From positions 118,355 to 182,354 of the forward strand of contig NZ_JWHR01000064.1 in the NCBI RefSeq assembly GCF_000808015.1: DNA of 64,000 nt, read 5' to 3'. A program made the position numbers and the translations under genes. Shown in pieces: positions 35,603 to 45,728 of this stretch. The notes beneath the pieces are model-generated. The model did no database searches. It was not told where the DNA came from and worked only from the letters and a program-made list of their open reading frames with translations. Numbering within the stretch: position 1 is the first letter of the stretch; every line of letters starts with the position of its first letter. The stretch is from Terrisporobacter othiniensis (GTDB taxonomy: Bacteria > Bacillota > Clostridia > Peptostreptococcales > Peptostreptococcaceae).

Positions 35603-36538
35603 TTATATAATTTTTGAAATAATCTCATTTAAATATTGTTCATCTTTTATATCAGATGTACACTTGCCATCTTTTGATTCTGCAACATATTTACTTTTTA
35701 TAGGTATTTTTTTATTAGCCTTTTTTATAAACCACTCATACTCAATATCTACATGCCCTATATCTATTGCCTGATATCCTAATTTTGCTAAGTCGTATGC
35801 TAGAACAGTAGCTGTTGGTCCAAGTGCCAAAAATATAATACTATTTTTATCAATCTTTTTAATTTCAGTTAAAATTTCTACATAATAGCTATAAGCATCT
35901 TCTTTAGGACATAGTATTCTTTTTATAGATTTAGCATTATCAAATAAATCATTACCTACTCCTAATCTACTATATTGTCCCTCAACTATTATAATATCTT
36001 TATTGTTCCATAAATTTTTAATCAACTTAAAATAGTAATAACTTTTGCTTTTATCCTTAAAAGCTAAATAACATCTACTAATAAATGCATTTATGTAAAT
36101 TTTATCCTTTCTTAAATTGAGAATCCATTTTTTCCTATAATATAATAAATTTTTTCCCCAGTATACTTTATGTCCATATGTATATTCATTTAAAAAACCA
36201 AAAACATTTGGTATCCCAATCATATGGTTATTAGTATCACTATTTAATACTTCTTTTAGTCTCATACTTAATTCAGATGAATATTTTTGAAAAGAAATAT
36301 CACTCCTATAAATTAATTTCATTTCTCCATCACCAAATCTACTAAGTGAAACTTTATTGTCAAGTATATAGTTGATAGATTCTTCAATAGTCATAATTTT
36401 AGGTCTATTAAATAAATTAATAATTTCATCTATAAAAATCAAACTATTAATGGGTATATTATATAAATTATTATATATGCATACTAGTATTGGCTTTATC
36501 TTAATAAATATTTTATTTTTCTTTATTTTCTTAATCAT
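35603..36538 (-). CDS. GT-D type glycosyltransferase (SP_1767/DUF1792 family, 311 aa)
   Basis: A short hydrophobic N-terminus leads to LSRFGDGEMKLIY, which contains the DGE metal/nucleotide motif (residues 70-72) of the GT-D fold. GPTATVLAYDLAKLGYQAIDIGH near the end is the second conserved block. This fold was first described for streptococcal glycan enzymes that add glucose to glycoproteins or polymers. AGGTGAA precedes the ATG. Encoded between the ABC permease and a GT2 gene in the same direction. Sugar unknown. Confidence 0.85.
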   Translation of the reverse strand: MIKKIKKNKIFIKIKPILVCIYNNLYNIPINSLIFIDEIINLFNRPKIMTIEESINYILDNKVSLSRFGDGEMKLIYRSDISFQKYSSELSMRLKEVLNSDTNNHMIGIPNVFGFLNEYTYGHKVYWGKNLLYYRKKWILNLRKDKIYINAFISRCYLAFKDKSKSYYYFKLIKNLWNNKDIIIVEGQYSRLGVGNDLFDNAKSIKRILCPKEDAYSYYVEILTEIKKIDKNSIIFLALGPTATVLAYDLAKLGYQAIDIGHVDIEYEWFIKKANKKIPIKSKYVAESKDGKCTSDIKDEQYLNEIISKII

Positions 36539-36548
36539 TTTTATTCAC

Positions 36549-37565
36549 CTATATATTTATCGTATTTTTATTCTTTAATCTAATTATTATAATTAAATGT
36601 TTTAAAGCTGTATACAATCTATATTTAAGTAATAATTTTATCAGTTTATAAACTCTTGTATCTCCTGTATTCTTTAAGTTAGAATATTTATATCCATCAC
36701 TTATCATTTCTGAATTTCTTATACTTTTTAATGAATTTCTTATATGATTTATTTCATCATACTTATATACATCATCTATTAGTAAATCTAACATATGTCC
36801 TAAAGAATAATCATATACATCTTGTTTATGTTCTTCTAAATTTTTATTAGTAAATAAATTTATTTTTTCTATATATAAATCATTTAAGTTATGTAATAAA
36901 TTATCTTTCTTTGTAGACATTACAGAGTTTGTATTAGATATATAGTGATAAAATTGATTATCCAAATAAAAAACACTTACATTATTAAAGTATGATTTCA
37001 AATTATACAATGTATCTTCACCATATTTTAAAGTATATTTAAAACTTATTCTCCTTTGTTTTTCACTATTTTTAAATAAACTCCTAAATGGAAATGGTAA
37101 TAACATATCTGTACTGCATTTTAGTAATGCTTTATTTAACTGCGTATATTCTAATTTAACATTAGGTGGCAAAGATGACTTTACAATTTTATTATCTTTA
37201 TAAAAATTACATATTACTATATCTACTTCATTCTCTTTGGCTATACTATACATTTCTTCTAATCCCTGTATATCCATATAATCATCACTATCCACAAAAT
37301 AAATATATTGCCCTTTTGCCATGTATATCCCTTGATTTCTAGCTTGTGAAACACCTTTATTTTCGCTATTTATAACTATTACTCTAGGATCTAATTTTGC
37401 ATATTCATTACATATATCTAAACTATTATCTGTTGATCCATCATTTATCAATATAACTTCTATATCTTTTAATGTTTGATTTACTATACTATCTAAACAA
37501 CGTACTAAATATTTTTCACTATTATATATAGGAATTATTACCGATACTTTAACATTATCTCTCAT
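36549..37565 (-). CDS. Glycosyltransferase family 2 (338 aa)
   Basis: GT-A motifs: VSVIIPIYNSEKYL, LINDGSTDNS, NKGVSQARNQG and FVDSDDYMD. An internal KYGEDTLYN is the conserved acidic GED patch seen in many capsule GT2 enzymes. AAGGAGAT precedes the ATG. It lies between a disrupted GT2 gene upstream and the GT-D gene downstream, all closely spaced and leftward. Acceptor and donor not determinable. Confidence 0.92.
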   Translation of the reverse strand: MRDNVKVSVIIPIYNSEKYLVRCLDSIVNQTLKDIEVILINDGSTDNSLDICNEYAKLDPRVIVINSENKGVSQARNQGIYMAKGQYIYFVDSDDYMDIQGLEEMYSIAKENEVDIVICNFYKDNKIVKSSLPPNVKLEYTQLNKALLKCSTDMLLPFPFRSLFKNSEKQRRISFKYTLKYGEDTLYNLKSYFNNVSVFYLDNQFYHYISNTNSVMSTKKDNLLHNLNDLYIEKINLFTNKNLEEHKQDVYDYSLGHMLDLLIDDVYKYDEINHIRNSLKSIRNSEMISDGYKYSNLKNTGDTRVYKLIKLLLKYRLYTALKHLIIIIRLKNKNTINI

Positions 37566-37581
37566 ATTATCTCCTTATATA

Positions 37582-38458
37582 TTATCTCAATCTATTTTTT
37601 ATTATAAAATAAGATAAATTATAACATTTTATATCAACTAAAATTTTTATAAGTGTATATAATCTTAACCTTCCTTTATTATGCGTCAAAAAATTACAAA
37701 AATCATTATCTTTACATAAGTGTTTTAATACATTATTTCTATCTGCTTTACTTATATTAGATTCCTCTAAAATTAACTTTTGAAAAACTAACTTATAATG
37801 TTCTATAAATGAACTCTCAATAAAATCTTTTAAACCTTTATTATATTTCAATTTGCTTAAAAGTTTATTTATTTCCTTATGATAACTTGAAATATCATAA
37901 ACTAAGTCAAATTTTTTTCTTTTTTTTATTCCACCATTTCCTATAATTCCCCTAAAATGATAATTAATTATTTTAGAAAAAAAATAAATTTTGTTATTTC
38001 TTATAATATCTGCTTTATACATTTTACCCCATGGTGATAAAAAAGGTCCTGGCATAGTTCTCATTATATATTCAAGATAGACATCTAAATTCTTAACTTC
38101 TATAAGTTTTTCTTCTGATACACCTGCTACTTCATTGCATATTTTATTTATATAAATATTTAAAATAATTTTTTTCTATATAATCATCACTATCACAGAA
38201 AACTATATATTTACCTGTAGACTTATCAATCCCTTCATTTCTAGCTGATGATACACCTTCATTATTTTTATTAATTAAAACAATACGTTCATCTTTATCT
38301 ATGTACTCTTTGCATATATCTAAACTTCCATCACTTGATCCATCATTAATTAATATCAGCTCAAAATTTTTATAACTTTGATTTAATATTGATTCAATAC
38401 TTGTTCTTAAGTATTTCTCTGAATTAAATATCGGAACTATAATACTAACTTTATCCAA
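37582..38458 (-). pseudogene. GT2 glycosyltransferase gene frameshifted at an A7 tract
   Basis: The N-terminal ORF (38458-38144, TTG start) has VSIIVPIFNSEKYL, LINDGSSDGS, NEGVSSARNEG and FCDSDDYIE, then ends in a stop. The downstream ORF (to 37582) has PWGKMYKADIIRNN and a GT2-like tail. Removing one base from the seven-A run (minus strand, within 38166-38175) restores a single open frame across the gap. The rest of the gene is undamaged, so this is either a recent mutation or an off state of a slippage switch. Confidence 0.8.
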
Positions 38459-38481
38459 ATTTATTTTTTCTCCATTTCTTA

Positions 38482-39432
38482 TTAATTTATTAAGCTATTT
38501 ATAATTATTTTTACTAATGATTTTGTGTCATTCTTTCTTAATAATCTATATTTAACCATCTTAAAGTATTGTTTCAGTGCTAACTTAATATCTGTATATA
38601 TAATTGACACATCAAAAATATCAACAATGCATATATTATAAAATATCTTCAAGTACTTTTCACGTTCATAATTACTCATATTTATTCTATATAGTGTATT
38701 TTCTATTATTTCATAATGTTCATTAAAACGTCTAACCCTTTCTTCTTTTGATGTATCTAATGAAGACATACTTGATTTATATATAATATAATTATACAGA
38801 CATTCATCTAAAAATCCTCTCTTATACTTATAGTATACAGGCAATAACATTTGCCAATTTTGACCTCTTTTAGCAGGAAATATTTCTCGATTAGGATTTA
38901 CATCTAAAAAAGCTTCACTTCTTATCATATGACAACCACAACAAAATATAGATTTCGCTCTTAGGTGGTACTCAAATTGGTCTTCACACTTATTATCACT
39001 TGATCTATCACCTACCTTATATAAAGGAATATCTAAATTACATTCATCATATACATATGCATTACTAGTCACACAACCATATTGTAAGTTTTTATTTAAA
39101 AATTCAACTCTTTTTTCTACTGATTCTGAATGGAAAAAATCATCTGCATCTGCCCAACATAAAAAATCTCCTGTAAAATACTTTAGACCTGTATCTATAG
39201 CACCTCCAAGACCTTTATTTTCTTGTTTTATATAAATTAATTTCATGCCAGATTTTTCAAATGATGATTTATATTTTAATACAACTTCCTCTGTATTATC
39301 AGTTGATCCATCATTAACAAATACAAGCTCAATATTTCTATAGGTTTGATTTAATACTGAATCTAAATACCTACATATAACTTTGCCTCCATTATAACAA
39401 GGAGTTATTATACTAACTAATTGATTGTCCAT
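38482..39432 (-). CDS. Glycosyltransferase family 2 (316 aa)
   Basis: GT-A motifs: VSIITPCYNGGKVI, FVNDGSTDNTEE, KGLGGAIDTGL and WADADDFF near residue 95. The ADADD form is a common variant of the DXD site. The preferred start is ATG 39432 behind GGGAGTG; a TTG at 39447 overlaps that ribosome site. It sits 17 bp before the pyruvyl transferase gene in transcription order reversed, i.e. immediately downstream of it. Sugar unknown. Confidence 0.9.
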   Translation of the reverse strand: MDNQLVSIITPCYNGGKVICRYLDSVLNQTYRNIELVFVNDGSTDNTEEVVLKYKSSFEKSGMKLIYIKQENKGLGGAIDTGLKYFTGDFLCWADADDFFHSESVEKRVEFLNKNLQYGCVTSNAYVYDECNLDIPLYKVGDRSSDNKCEDQFEYHLRAKSIFCCGCHMIRSEAFLDVNPNREIFPAKRGQNWQMLLPVYYKYKRGFLDECLYNYIIYKSSMSSLDTSKEERVRRFNEHYEIIENTLYRINMSNYEREKYLKIFYNICIVDIFDVSIIYTDIKLALKQYFKMVKYRLLRKNDTKSLVKIIINSLIN

Positions 39433-39448
39433 ATATTTCACTCCCAAC

Positions 39449-40615
39449 TTATATAAATAATTCTTCTATTTCTTTCTTTGCTTCTAACCCTTTTCTCTTA
39501 TAGTCAGGCATAAATTTATTCAAGTGTTCCTTTATATTATCTTCATTTTTATATATCCATTTAAAAGAGTTTATTAGGTCATCACTATTTTCTAAGCTTT
39601 GAACTGGTATAACATAGTTCTCATAAGTTCCAAATATATCTTTAGCTATACCTTTTGCTTTTACTGAGTATCCAACAACTAAAGTTGGTACACATGTGGA
39701 ATACGCTGCTATAGTAGCATGAGTTCTCGCTCCAATAAATAATCTACATCTGCTAATATATCCTTTTAATTCTATACAATTACAGTCATCTATCATAACC
39801 ACCCTGTTAGTATGCTTAAATCTTTCATACAAATTACTAAGTGGTTCTCTATCGTCATTATGATCCCATACTACATGAGGAATTAATGCAATTTTCATAT
39901 CAGTATTATCTAATATATACTGAATTAATTTTGTATAGTTATCTAACGTAACTCCTTCTTTATTTTCTTTTCTGATTATTAAAGGACTTACATTTATTCC
40001 AACTGTATTATTTTCTTCAAATAATTCTGGTAATGGTAACTCCACTTTATCTAAATTAAAGGCTGGGTCTGGATATAATTTAGTATTTTTATTAGTTTTT
40101 TTTAATGCTTCATAAGAAATGCTCTCTCTTGTTATTATCTTAGAATAAGCTGCTAAATCATCACATACTCTTTTATCCTCTAATAATTTAGGCTCTACTG
40201 AACATCCCCAAAGTACTGTTTTACTGGCTTTTTTACCGTACATTTTATGTATCTCTACTTGATTATACACATCTGAATAACAGTATGTATCTCCTCCTAT
40301 AGAAATTGCTATATTATCATTATCTATATTTTCTAATCCTATTTTAAACTGTAATGCATCCATCTTTGATGTATCTTTTTTTAATTTTAATGTTAAATAA
40401 GATTTAAAAAAGTCAATAGAATTTTTATCTATACTTGATTTACCTACTTCAACCTCAACTATATTATCTATTCCATATTTTAAATCTTCATCTTTAGCGT
40501 GAGATAATAACTTTATATTACCTACTCCCTCTAATATTTTAGCTGTTCCTCTAACTATAGCTTCACAACCATGGTTTTTACTACCACTGTGTGAATATAG
40601 CACTATATTTTTCAT
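39449..40615 (-). CDS. Polysaccharide pyruvyl transferase family protein (388 aa)
   Basis: The N-terminus LYSHSGSKNHGCEAIVRG and the C-terminal GARTHATIAAYS block are typical of the CsaB/WcaK family, which adds pyruvate ketals to polysaccharide or uses related acceptors. Pyruvylation on a cell-wall polymer provides negative charge and can anchor SLH-domain proteins (established in Bacillus). GGGAGGAA precedes the ATG. Located in the middle of the glycosyltransferase series. Some members of this superfamily are glycosyltransferases, so the reaction is likely but not certain. Confidence 0.88.
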   Translation of the reverse strand: MKNIVLYSHSGSKNHGCEAIVRGTAKILEGVGNIKLLSHAKDEDLKYGIDNIVEVEVGKSSIDKNSIDFFKSYLTLKLKKDTSKMDALQFKIGLENIDNDNIAISIGGDTYCYSDVYNQVEIHKMYGKKASKTVLWGCSVEPKLLEDKRVCDDLAAYSKIITRESISYEALKKTNKNTKLYPDPAFNLDKVELPLPELFEENNTVGINVSPLIIRKENKEGVTLDNYTKLIQYILDNTDMKIALIPHVVWDHNDDREPLSNLYERFKHTNRVVMIDDCNCIELKGYISRCRLFIGARTHATIAAYSTCVPTLVVGYSVKAKGIAKDIFGTYENYVIPVQSLENSDDLINSFKWIYKNEDNIKEHLNKFMPDYKRKGLEAKKEIEELFI

Positions 40616-40619
40616 AATC

Positions 40620-41443
40620 TTATTCCTCCCTAGGTACTATAAATCTAACTATATCTCTCATTACTTTTCTTATATATAAACAGTTATAAACTAGGTTATA
40701 TCTATTTTTTCTTATAAATCTTATCACTATATTTTTAAATGATAGTGTTAGTTTCACTTGGATACTATTCATTATATTTTTATTTTCATATAATTTTTTC
40801 ACCTTATTTTTAATGTTAGACTTATCTAACTTTGTATAAAAGACTACATAAAAAATATAATCTACAATTCTGTAATTTAATATATTTTTATTTTCTCCTT
40901 TATAGTACCCGCTCTGTATTATAAAATCTTTCATTTTTAAATTTATTAATAACTGCATATAATAATCTAAATTATCATATAATAAACTTGAAGAGTTTTG
41001 TGCTTCTTGTAAATAATTAAAACTTATCTTATGAAAAAAATAATATTTAGCTGAATATTTAATATATTTCCTTCATGGTCTACTTTGTTATATGGCGAAA
41101 ATATAATATCATATTTATCTTTATTTAATATTGATATATATTCATTAAAAACACCTTCATTTATGCAGTCATCACCGTCTATAAATTGAATGTAATCACC
41201 TGTAGCATGTCCAATACCTATATTCCTTGCATTAGATACACCACCATTTTCAATATGATATACTCTTACCCTACTATCTTTCCTTGCATATTCATCACAA
41301 ATATTTTTACTACTATCTGTTGAACCATCATTCACTATAATTAACTCAAAATTCTCATAATCTTGCTTTAATATAGCTTCTATAGTATTTCTTAAATATA
41401 ATTCTTTATTATATACAGGCATTATAACGCTTATTTTTATCAT
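40620..41443 (-). pseudogene. GT2 glycosyltransferase gene frameshifted at a T7 tract
   Basis: The N-terminal ORF (41443-41024) has ISVIMPVYNKELYL, VNDGSTDSS, NGGVSNARNIG and FIDGDD, then terminates in FFIR-stop. The rest of the gene is open in another frame down to 40620, beginning HKISFNYLQEAQNSS and ending in a basic tail. Adding one T to the seven-T run (minus strand, plus positions about 41034-41041) joins the two frames. GGAGGAAA precedes the start. This is the second gene of the locus broken at a homopolymer. Confidence 0.8.
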
Positions 41444-41467
41444 AATTTTTTTCCTCCTAATAATAAA

Positions 41468-42475
41468 CTAAGCACTTTTTGCCCTAATTATCATATATAT
41501 AAAAGCCATTTTATGTTTTAACATTAATATACATAGCTTTAATTTCATATTTACATCTGGTAGTGTAAAGTTGTTAAAAGCTCTTCTTATTTCTTTCTTT
41601 ATCATAGTATCCTTAATTTTTTTATACTTTTCTTTAAATGTTAGATTACTTCCTATTACTTGATTAATATAATTAAAAGTATAGTAAATCATATGTAAGT
41701 TTAATTGCCTATTAAAGCTAAATTCTTTACAATTATAAAATTTATTGTATAATCTATTATTCATTTCTACATATACACTAAGTGAATCTTCCTTATATGT
41801 TGTAGATATTGAGTTTGGATTATATCTATAGTTATAGAAATAACTTCCCTTCATATAGTAAAAACTCTCTGATTTATATCCTACTGTAGAACTAAATAAA
41901 TTATCTTCAGAATATTTTACAACTTCATCAAAAGATATATCATTATTTTTTAGAAAACTATTTTTATATAAACAATGCCAAACTGCTAAAAGTGGTCCAT
42001 AGTCAATATTTTCTTTCATTATAAGTTGAGGATAGATTATATTCTTAATTTTATTTTTATTATAAAGACCACCATCAATTATAGCTGACACTTCTGTTTT
42101 ATTAGTTTCATGTACTTTATAATAATCACTCATAACAAAGTCAACATCATGCTCTTTTGCAGTATAATACATTTTTTCATACATATCATATTCTATGTAA
42201 TCATCAGAATCAACAAATCCAATATACTCTCCTGTCGCAATTTTCATTCCAGCATTTCTTGCTGAACTAAGGCCACCATTTTTTTTATGTATTACCTTTA
42301 TACGACTATCTATTTTTTTATAATCATCACATATTTTAGGGCAATTATCCGGAGATCCATCATTAACTAGTATAATTTCTATATCTTTCAATGACTGACT
42401 TATAATACTATCTATACATTGTCTTAAATATTTTTCAACTTTATATATAGGAACTATAACACTTACTTTAGGCAT
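41468..42475 (-). CDS. Glycosyltransferase family 2 (335 aa)
   Basis: GT-A motifs: VSVIVPIYKVEKYL, VNDGSPDNC, NGGLSSARNAG and FVDSDDYIE, and a SEDNLF acidic patch near residue 190. GGAGAATAGCC before the ATG. Two bp separate its start from the GT32-type gene upstream, so they are likely co-translated. Capsule-type GT2; sugar specificity unknown. Confidence 0.92.
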   Translation of the reverse strand: MPKVSVIVPIYKVEKYLRQCIDSIISQSLKDIEIILVNDGSPDNCPKICDDYKKIDSRIKVIHKKNGGLSSARNAGMKIATGEYIGFVDSDDYIEYDMYEKMYYTAKEHDVDFVMSDYYKVHETNKTEVSAIIDGGLYNKNKIKNIIYPQLIMKENIDYGPLLAVWHCLYKNSFLKNNDISFDEVVKYSEDNLFSSTVGYKSESFYYMKGSYFYNYRYNPNSISTTYKEDSLSVYVEMNNRLYNKFYNCKEFSFNRQLNLHMIYYTFNYINQVIGSNLTFKEKYKKIKDTMIKKEIRRAFNNFTLPDVNMKLKLCILMLKHKMAFIYMIIRAKSA

Positions 42476-42477
42476 GG

Positions 42478-43227
42478 CTATTCTCCTTTCATTATCCCCA
42501 ATATCTTATTACGAAATTTTTTTGTATTTTCTAGACCTATAAATCTAACTATACATCTTTTTAAATTTCTTTTAAAAAGAACTTCTTTTGATTGCCAAGA
42601 AACATTAAAATGATGAACGCAGTAAGATTTATCTGTAATCTGATATATTCCATACGGATAAACATATGGTGAGAAATATTCTTTTGGATAAATACTTATA
42701 TTCTCTTCTATTTTTTGATAAACATTTTCTCTCTTTAATCCCTTTTGTTGTAACAATTCTGTAAGTTTTGATACATTTGTACCTTCTATAATATTTCCTT
42801 CACTATCTAAAAAAGATATATTTTTATATAATTCTATAAATTCTTTTATCAATGGATATTTAGGAACTGTAGCCATCATACTAGTGGCAACATATTCTTC
42901 TTCTTCAAATCCAAGGACACAACTATTATTTAAAATATCATCAAAACTTTTAAAAGCTTCCACATCCGTATCAAAGTAAATTCCACCATATTCATATAAA
43001 GCTTCTATTCTAGCTACATCACTTACAAATGCATATTTTTTCATTTCATATGCTTGTTTAGTGTATTTTAATTTATTTACATCAAAATTGCTCTCATTCC
43101 ACTCAATTATTTCATAATCAGGCATATGAGTTTTCCAAGAGTTAATATATTTTTGTATTTCTTCACTTTTAGGATTGTTCCCAAACCAGCAATAATGTAT
43201 TATCTTTGGTATATTTTGACCATCCAT
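42478..43227 (-). CDS. GT32-type glycosyltransferase with DXD motif (249 aa)
   Basis: The sequence IPKIIHYCWFG at the start and ALYEYGGIYFDTDVEAF (DXD) near residue 100 define the glycosyltransferase-sugar-binding-region DXD family (OCH1-like, GT32). Members transfer mannose or galactose-type sugars to capsule repeats. GGAGGG precedes the ATG. It lies between a GT4 gene and a GT2 gene with 2-bp gaps on both sides, typical of a tightly coupled polysaccharide operon. Confidence 0.9.
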   Translation of the reverse strand: MDGQNIPKIIHYCWFGNNPKSEEIQKYINSWKTHMPDYEIIEWNESNFDVNKLKYTKQAYEMKKYAFVSDVARIEALYEYGGIYFDTDVEAFKSFDDILNNSCVLGFEEEEYVATSMMATVPKYPLIKEFIELYKNISFLDSEGNIIEGTNVSKLTELLQQKGLKRENVYQKIEENISIYPKEYFSPYVYPYGIYQITDKSYCVHHFNVSWQSKEVLFKRNLKRCIVRFIGLENTKKFRNKILGIMKGE

Positions 43228-43229
43228 AT

Positions 43230-44417
43230 CTATCCCTCCAATAATGCATAAATTTTTTCTAACTCTTGCTTATTTGTATAATCTGTTATTTTTGTATTAT
43301 CAATTAATTTTTGTTGAAGCTTTTTATCTTTGATTACTTTATAAATTCCTTCTGCACACTGTTCATTGTTCATCGGAACTATAATTCCATCAAAGCCATC
43401 TGTAAGCTGACTTTTTGAGGTTTCAAAGTTAGTTATTACAACTGGTTTATTCAATATCTGTGCTTCCCTCACAGCTACTGACTTTCCTTCATATCTTGAA
43501 GGTTGTACATATATATCGCAAGCCTTTATATATGGATATGGATTTTCTTTTTTACCTAACAAAATTACATTATCCTCCATAGAGAACTCTTTAATTTTTT
43601 CTTTTATTAGTTTTTCATCCGTTCCAAATCCAATAATATACCACTTTATATCAATACCTTTTTTTAAAATATTACTACATATCTCTGGCACATTATCAAA
43701 ATTCTTTGCATTATCATACCTTCCAATCGATAATATTTTTATAGTATTCTTATTATGAATATTAAACTTTTCATCTATTATTGGCTCGTTTGCTTGTTCT
43801 CTAATAAAACATTCTGATAAAACATTTTCAACTACTAAACACTTATCTTTAAGATCTTCGTATACAGATAAAAATTGCTTTTGACAAGTCTCAGATACAT
43901 TAGCAATATAATCTATTTTTGAATATACATTTAAATCTAATTCTTTATCTGGAATTAGTTTGGTATAATCTGTATGAATCCAAGCAATTTTTTTATCTGC
44001 TTTAACTTTCTCCATAAGAACTTCAGATGGATTTAAAAAATTTATTGCTAAATCATACTTATTTTTTATATCAGGTAATAATGGTATCAATCTATGTGAT
44101 ATATACTGCAACGAGCTCCATACATTAACTTTATTTCTTCTTTTTATATCTATTTTGGCTTTTAATCTCGCAATACCATATCTATATTGTCTACTAAACA
44201 ACACATCTTTTATAGGTCTATCAAAGGTTGTATATTCATCAATTTGTGGCAACAAGTTTACTTCTTTAGGTATAAACTTTAAAAATTCACCTTCATGCCT
44301 ATATAAAAATAAATCTATTTTATATTTTGAATAATCAATTGAATCCAGAAATCCAACTAAGCTTCTTTCTGCTCCTCCTATAAACATTGAGGGCATTAAT
44401 ATTAATATTTTTTTCAT
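43230..44417 (-). CDS. Glycosyltransferase family 4 (395 aa)
   Basis: GT-B fold: N-terminal MPSMFIGGAERSLV, C-terminal domain with ILSIGRYDNAKNFDNVPEI and the E-X7-E site in PSRYEGKSVAVREAQI. Retaining enzyme on the cytoplasmic face. GGGAGA precedes ATG 44417; the frame extends to 44567 but without a ribosome site. The roughly 180-bp upstream gap to the EpsG-like gene holds only AT-rich DNA, so a separate promoter is possible there. Confidence 0.92.
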   Translation of the reverse strand: MKKILILMPSMFIGGAERSLVGFLDSIDYSKYKIDLFLYRHEGEFLKFIPKEVNLLPQIDEYTTFDRPIKDVLFSRQYRYGIARLKAKIDIKRRNKVNVWSSLQYISHRLIPLLPDIKNKYDLAINFLNPSEVLMEKVKADKKIAWIHTDYTKLIPDKELDLNVYSKIDYIANVSETCQKQFLSVYEDLKDKCLVVENVLSECFIREQANEPIIDEKFNIHNKNTIKILSIGRYDNAKNFDNVPEICSNILKKGIDIKWYIIGFGTDEKLIKEKIKEFSMEDNVILLGKKENPYPYIKACDIYVQPSRYEGKSVAVREAQILNKPVVITNFETSKSQLTDGFDGIIVPMNNEQCAEGIYKVIKDKKLQQKLIDNTKITDYTNKQELEKIYALLEG

Positions 44418-44600
44418 TAACGATTCTCCCTTATCATTCAATATATATATCATGTTATTTAAAACTTTAACAAAGCTATTCTGTCTTTTGATATATATTA
44501 AGAATATATAAGTATATTTAAGTTTATATTTTTTATTTTTAATTATACTGTAGAATACAATATACAATAAAATTATTAATACTATTAATAACTAATCATT

Positions 44601-45725
44601 TTAGTAACTTAAATTTAATATTGTACTGTTATATTCCATACCACCCCATGCAACACACATCTGATAATAGAAAAATCCAAAATAGCAAACTATCATTGTA
44701 TAATAAATTAAATTTTTCTCTTTCCCTTCAAATATCGTTTTTATAAGCCAAGGTAGAAGTATCAAATTATACATGGAAAAATATATAGGCAATCTACCAA
44801 GAAGTATTCCACTTCTAGCCACTTTAGATATTACGTAAAGTCCACTTGCAATTAATGACATATTTATACTCAACTTAATAACTGGCGTCAACTTATCTTT
44901 TATCCTATCTCTATATATAAATGCTATAATTACAGGTACTGATTCCACCAATATTCTAATTACACTTGTTCCATCATCAGTGTCTTTAAATTCATTAACT
45001 GATGTAGCATAATCTGTAGTTTCAACCACATCTGTAAGTAGATTAGTAAACTTATCTGCAAATACCATTGCCAATATAATAACTCCAATAAACATCATAG
45101 TTCTCTTGTTCCATGGTTCTCCTTTAGCTATAAAATACATTGGTATTAAAATCAATGCAGATGTATGAATTGTGGATAATATACATACAATAAATATATA
45201 TAAAATAGTTTTATTTCTAAGAATAAGTCCAGTACAAGCAAATATAATCGATGCAACTAAAAATTGTCTCATACCATTAAACATCCATGTAAACTGACAT
45301 GATGCCATAAATAAAAATGCACTTATACCAAAATTACATGAATATTTATAAAGTGGTACCATCACACATATGCCACTTATTATTGCAATTATCCAAAGCC
45401 AAACACTATAATTATTTGATATATAGGTCTTTATTAATATAGAAAATAACCTAAACCCGGGCTCTCTGGCACTGCTATCAAAAATAATATCATGAGCTTC
45501 TGAAAATAACGGGTAATCATCAAACATTTTTATATATGCCGTTGTATCAGCCACGTAACTTCTCATACCAGCAAAAAATATAATCACAGAAAAAGTAGCT
45601 AGTGCCATAAATAAATTAGCTCTTGCTTCATATCTGCCTTCACCTATACAAACATATTGAGCTCTCATCTGAGACATCATCCCAAACATAATTACCCATG
45701 CTAACATAAACCAATATATTTTCAT
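44601..45725 (-). CDS. EpsG-family polysaccharide polymerase-like membrane protein (374 aa)
   Basis: About 10 TM helices with a long polar loop near residues 60-90 (RSYVADTTAYIKMFDDYP, REPGFRLFSILI), the pattern of EpsG/Wzy-type polymerases in exopolysaccharide loci. The family joins lipid-linked repeat units outside the membrane. Ribosome site weak (GGGTATAAG). It starts 3 bp after the upstream GT2 gene, so it is translationally coupled. A Wzy-type polymerase normally works with a Wzx flippase, which I do not find in the locus. Confidence 0.85.
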   Translation of the reverse strand: MKIYWFMLAWVIMFGMMSQMRAQYVCIGEGRYEARANLFMALATFSVIIFFAGMRSYVADTTAYIKMFDDYPLFSEAHDIIFDSSAREPGFRLFSILIKTYISNNYSVWLWIIAIISGICVMVPLYKYSCNFGISAFLFMASCQFTWMFNGMRQFLVASIIFACTGLILRNKTILYIFIVCILSTIHTSALILIPMYFIAKGEPWNKRTMMFIGVIILAMVFADKFTNLLTDVVETTDYATSVNEFKDTDDGTSVIRILVESVPVIIAFIYRDRIKDKLTPVIKLSINMSLIASGLYVISKVARSGILLGRLPIYFSMYNLILLPWLIKTIFEGKEKNLIYYTMIVCYFGFFYYQMCVAWGGMEYNSTILNLSY

Positions 45726-45728
45726 ATC

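Noticed and set aside
32339-44417. Repeated similar segments (VNDGSTD, SARN.G, DSDD) that look like DNA repeats
   Set aside because: They are conserved protein motifs of several GT2 paralogues and differ at the nucleotide level; they do not form an array.
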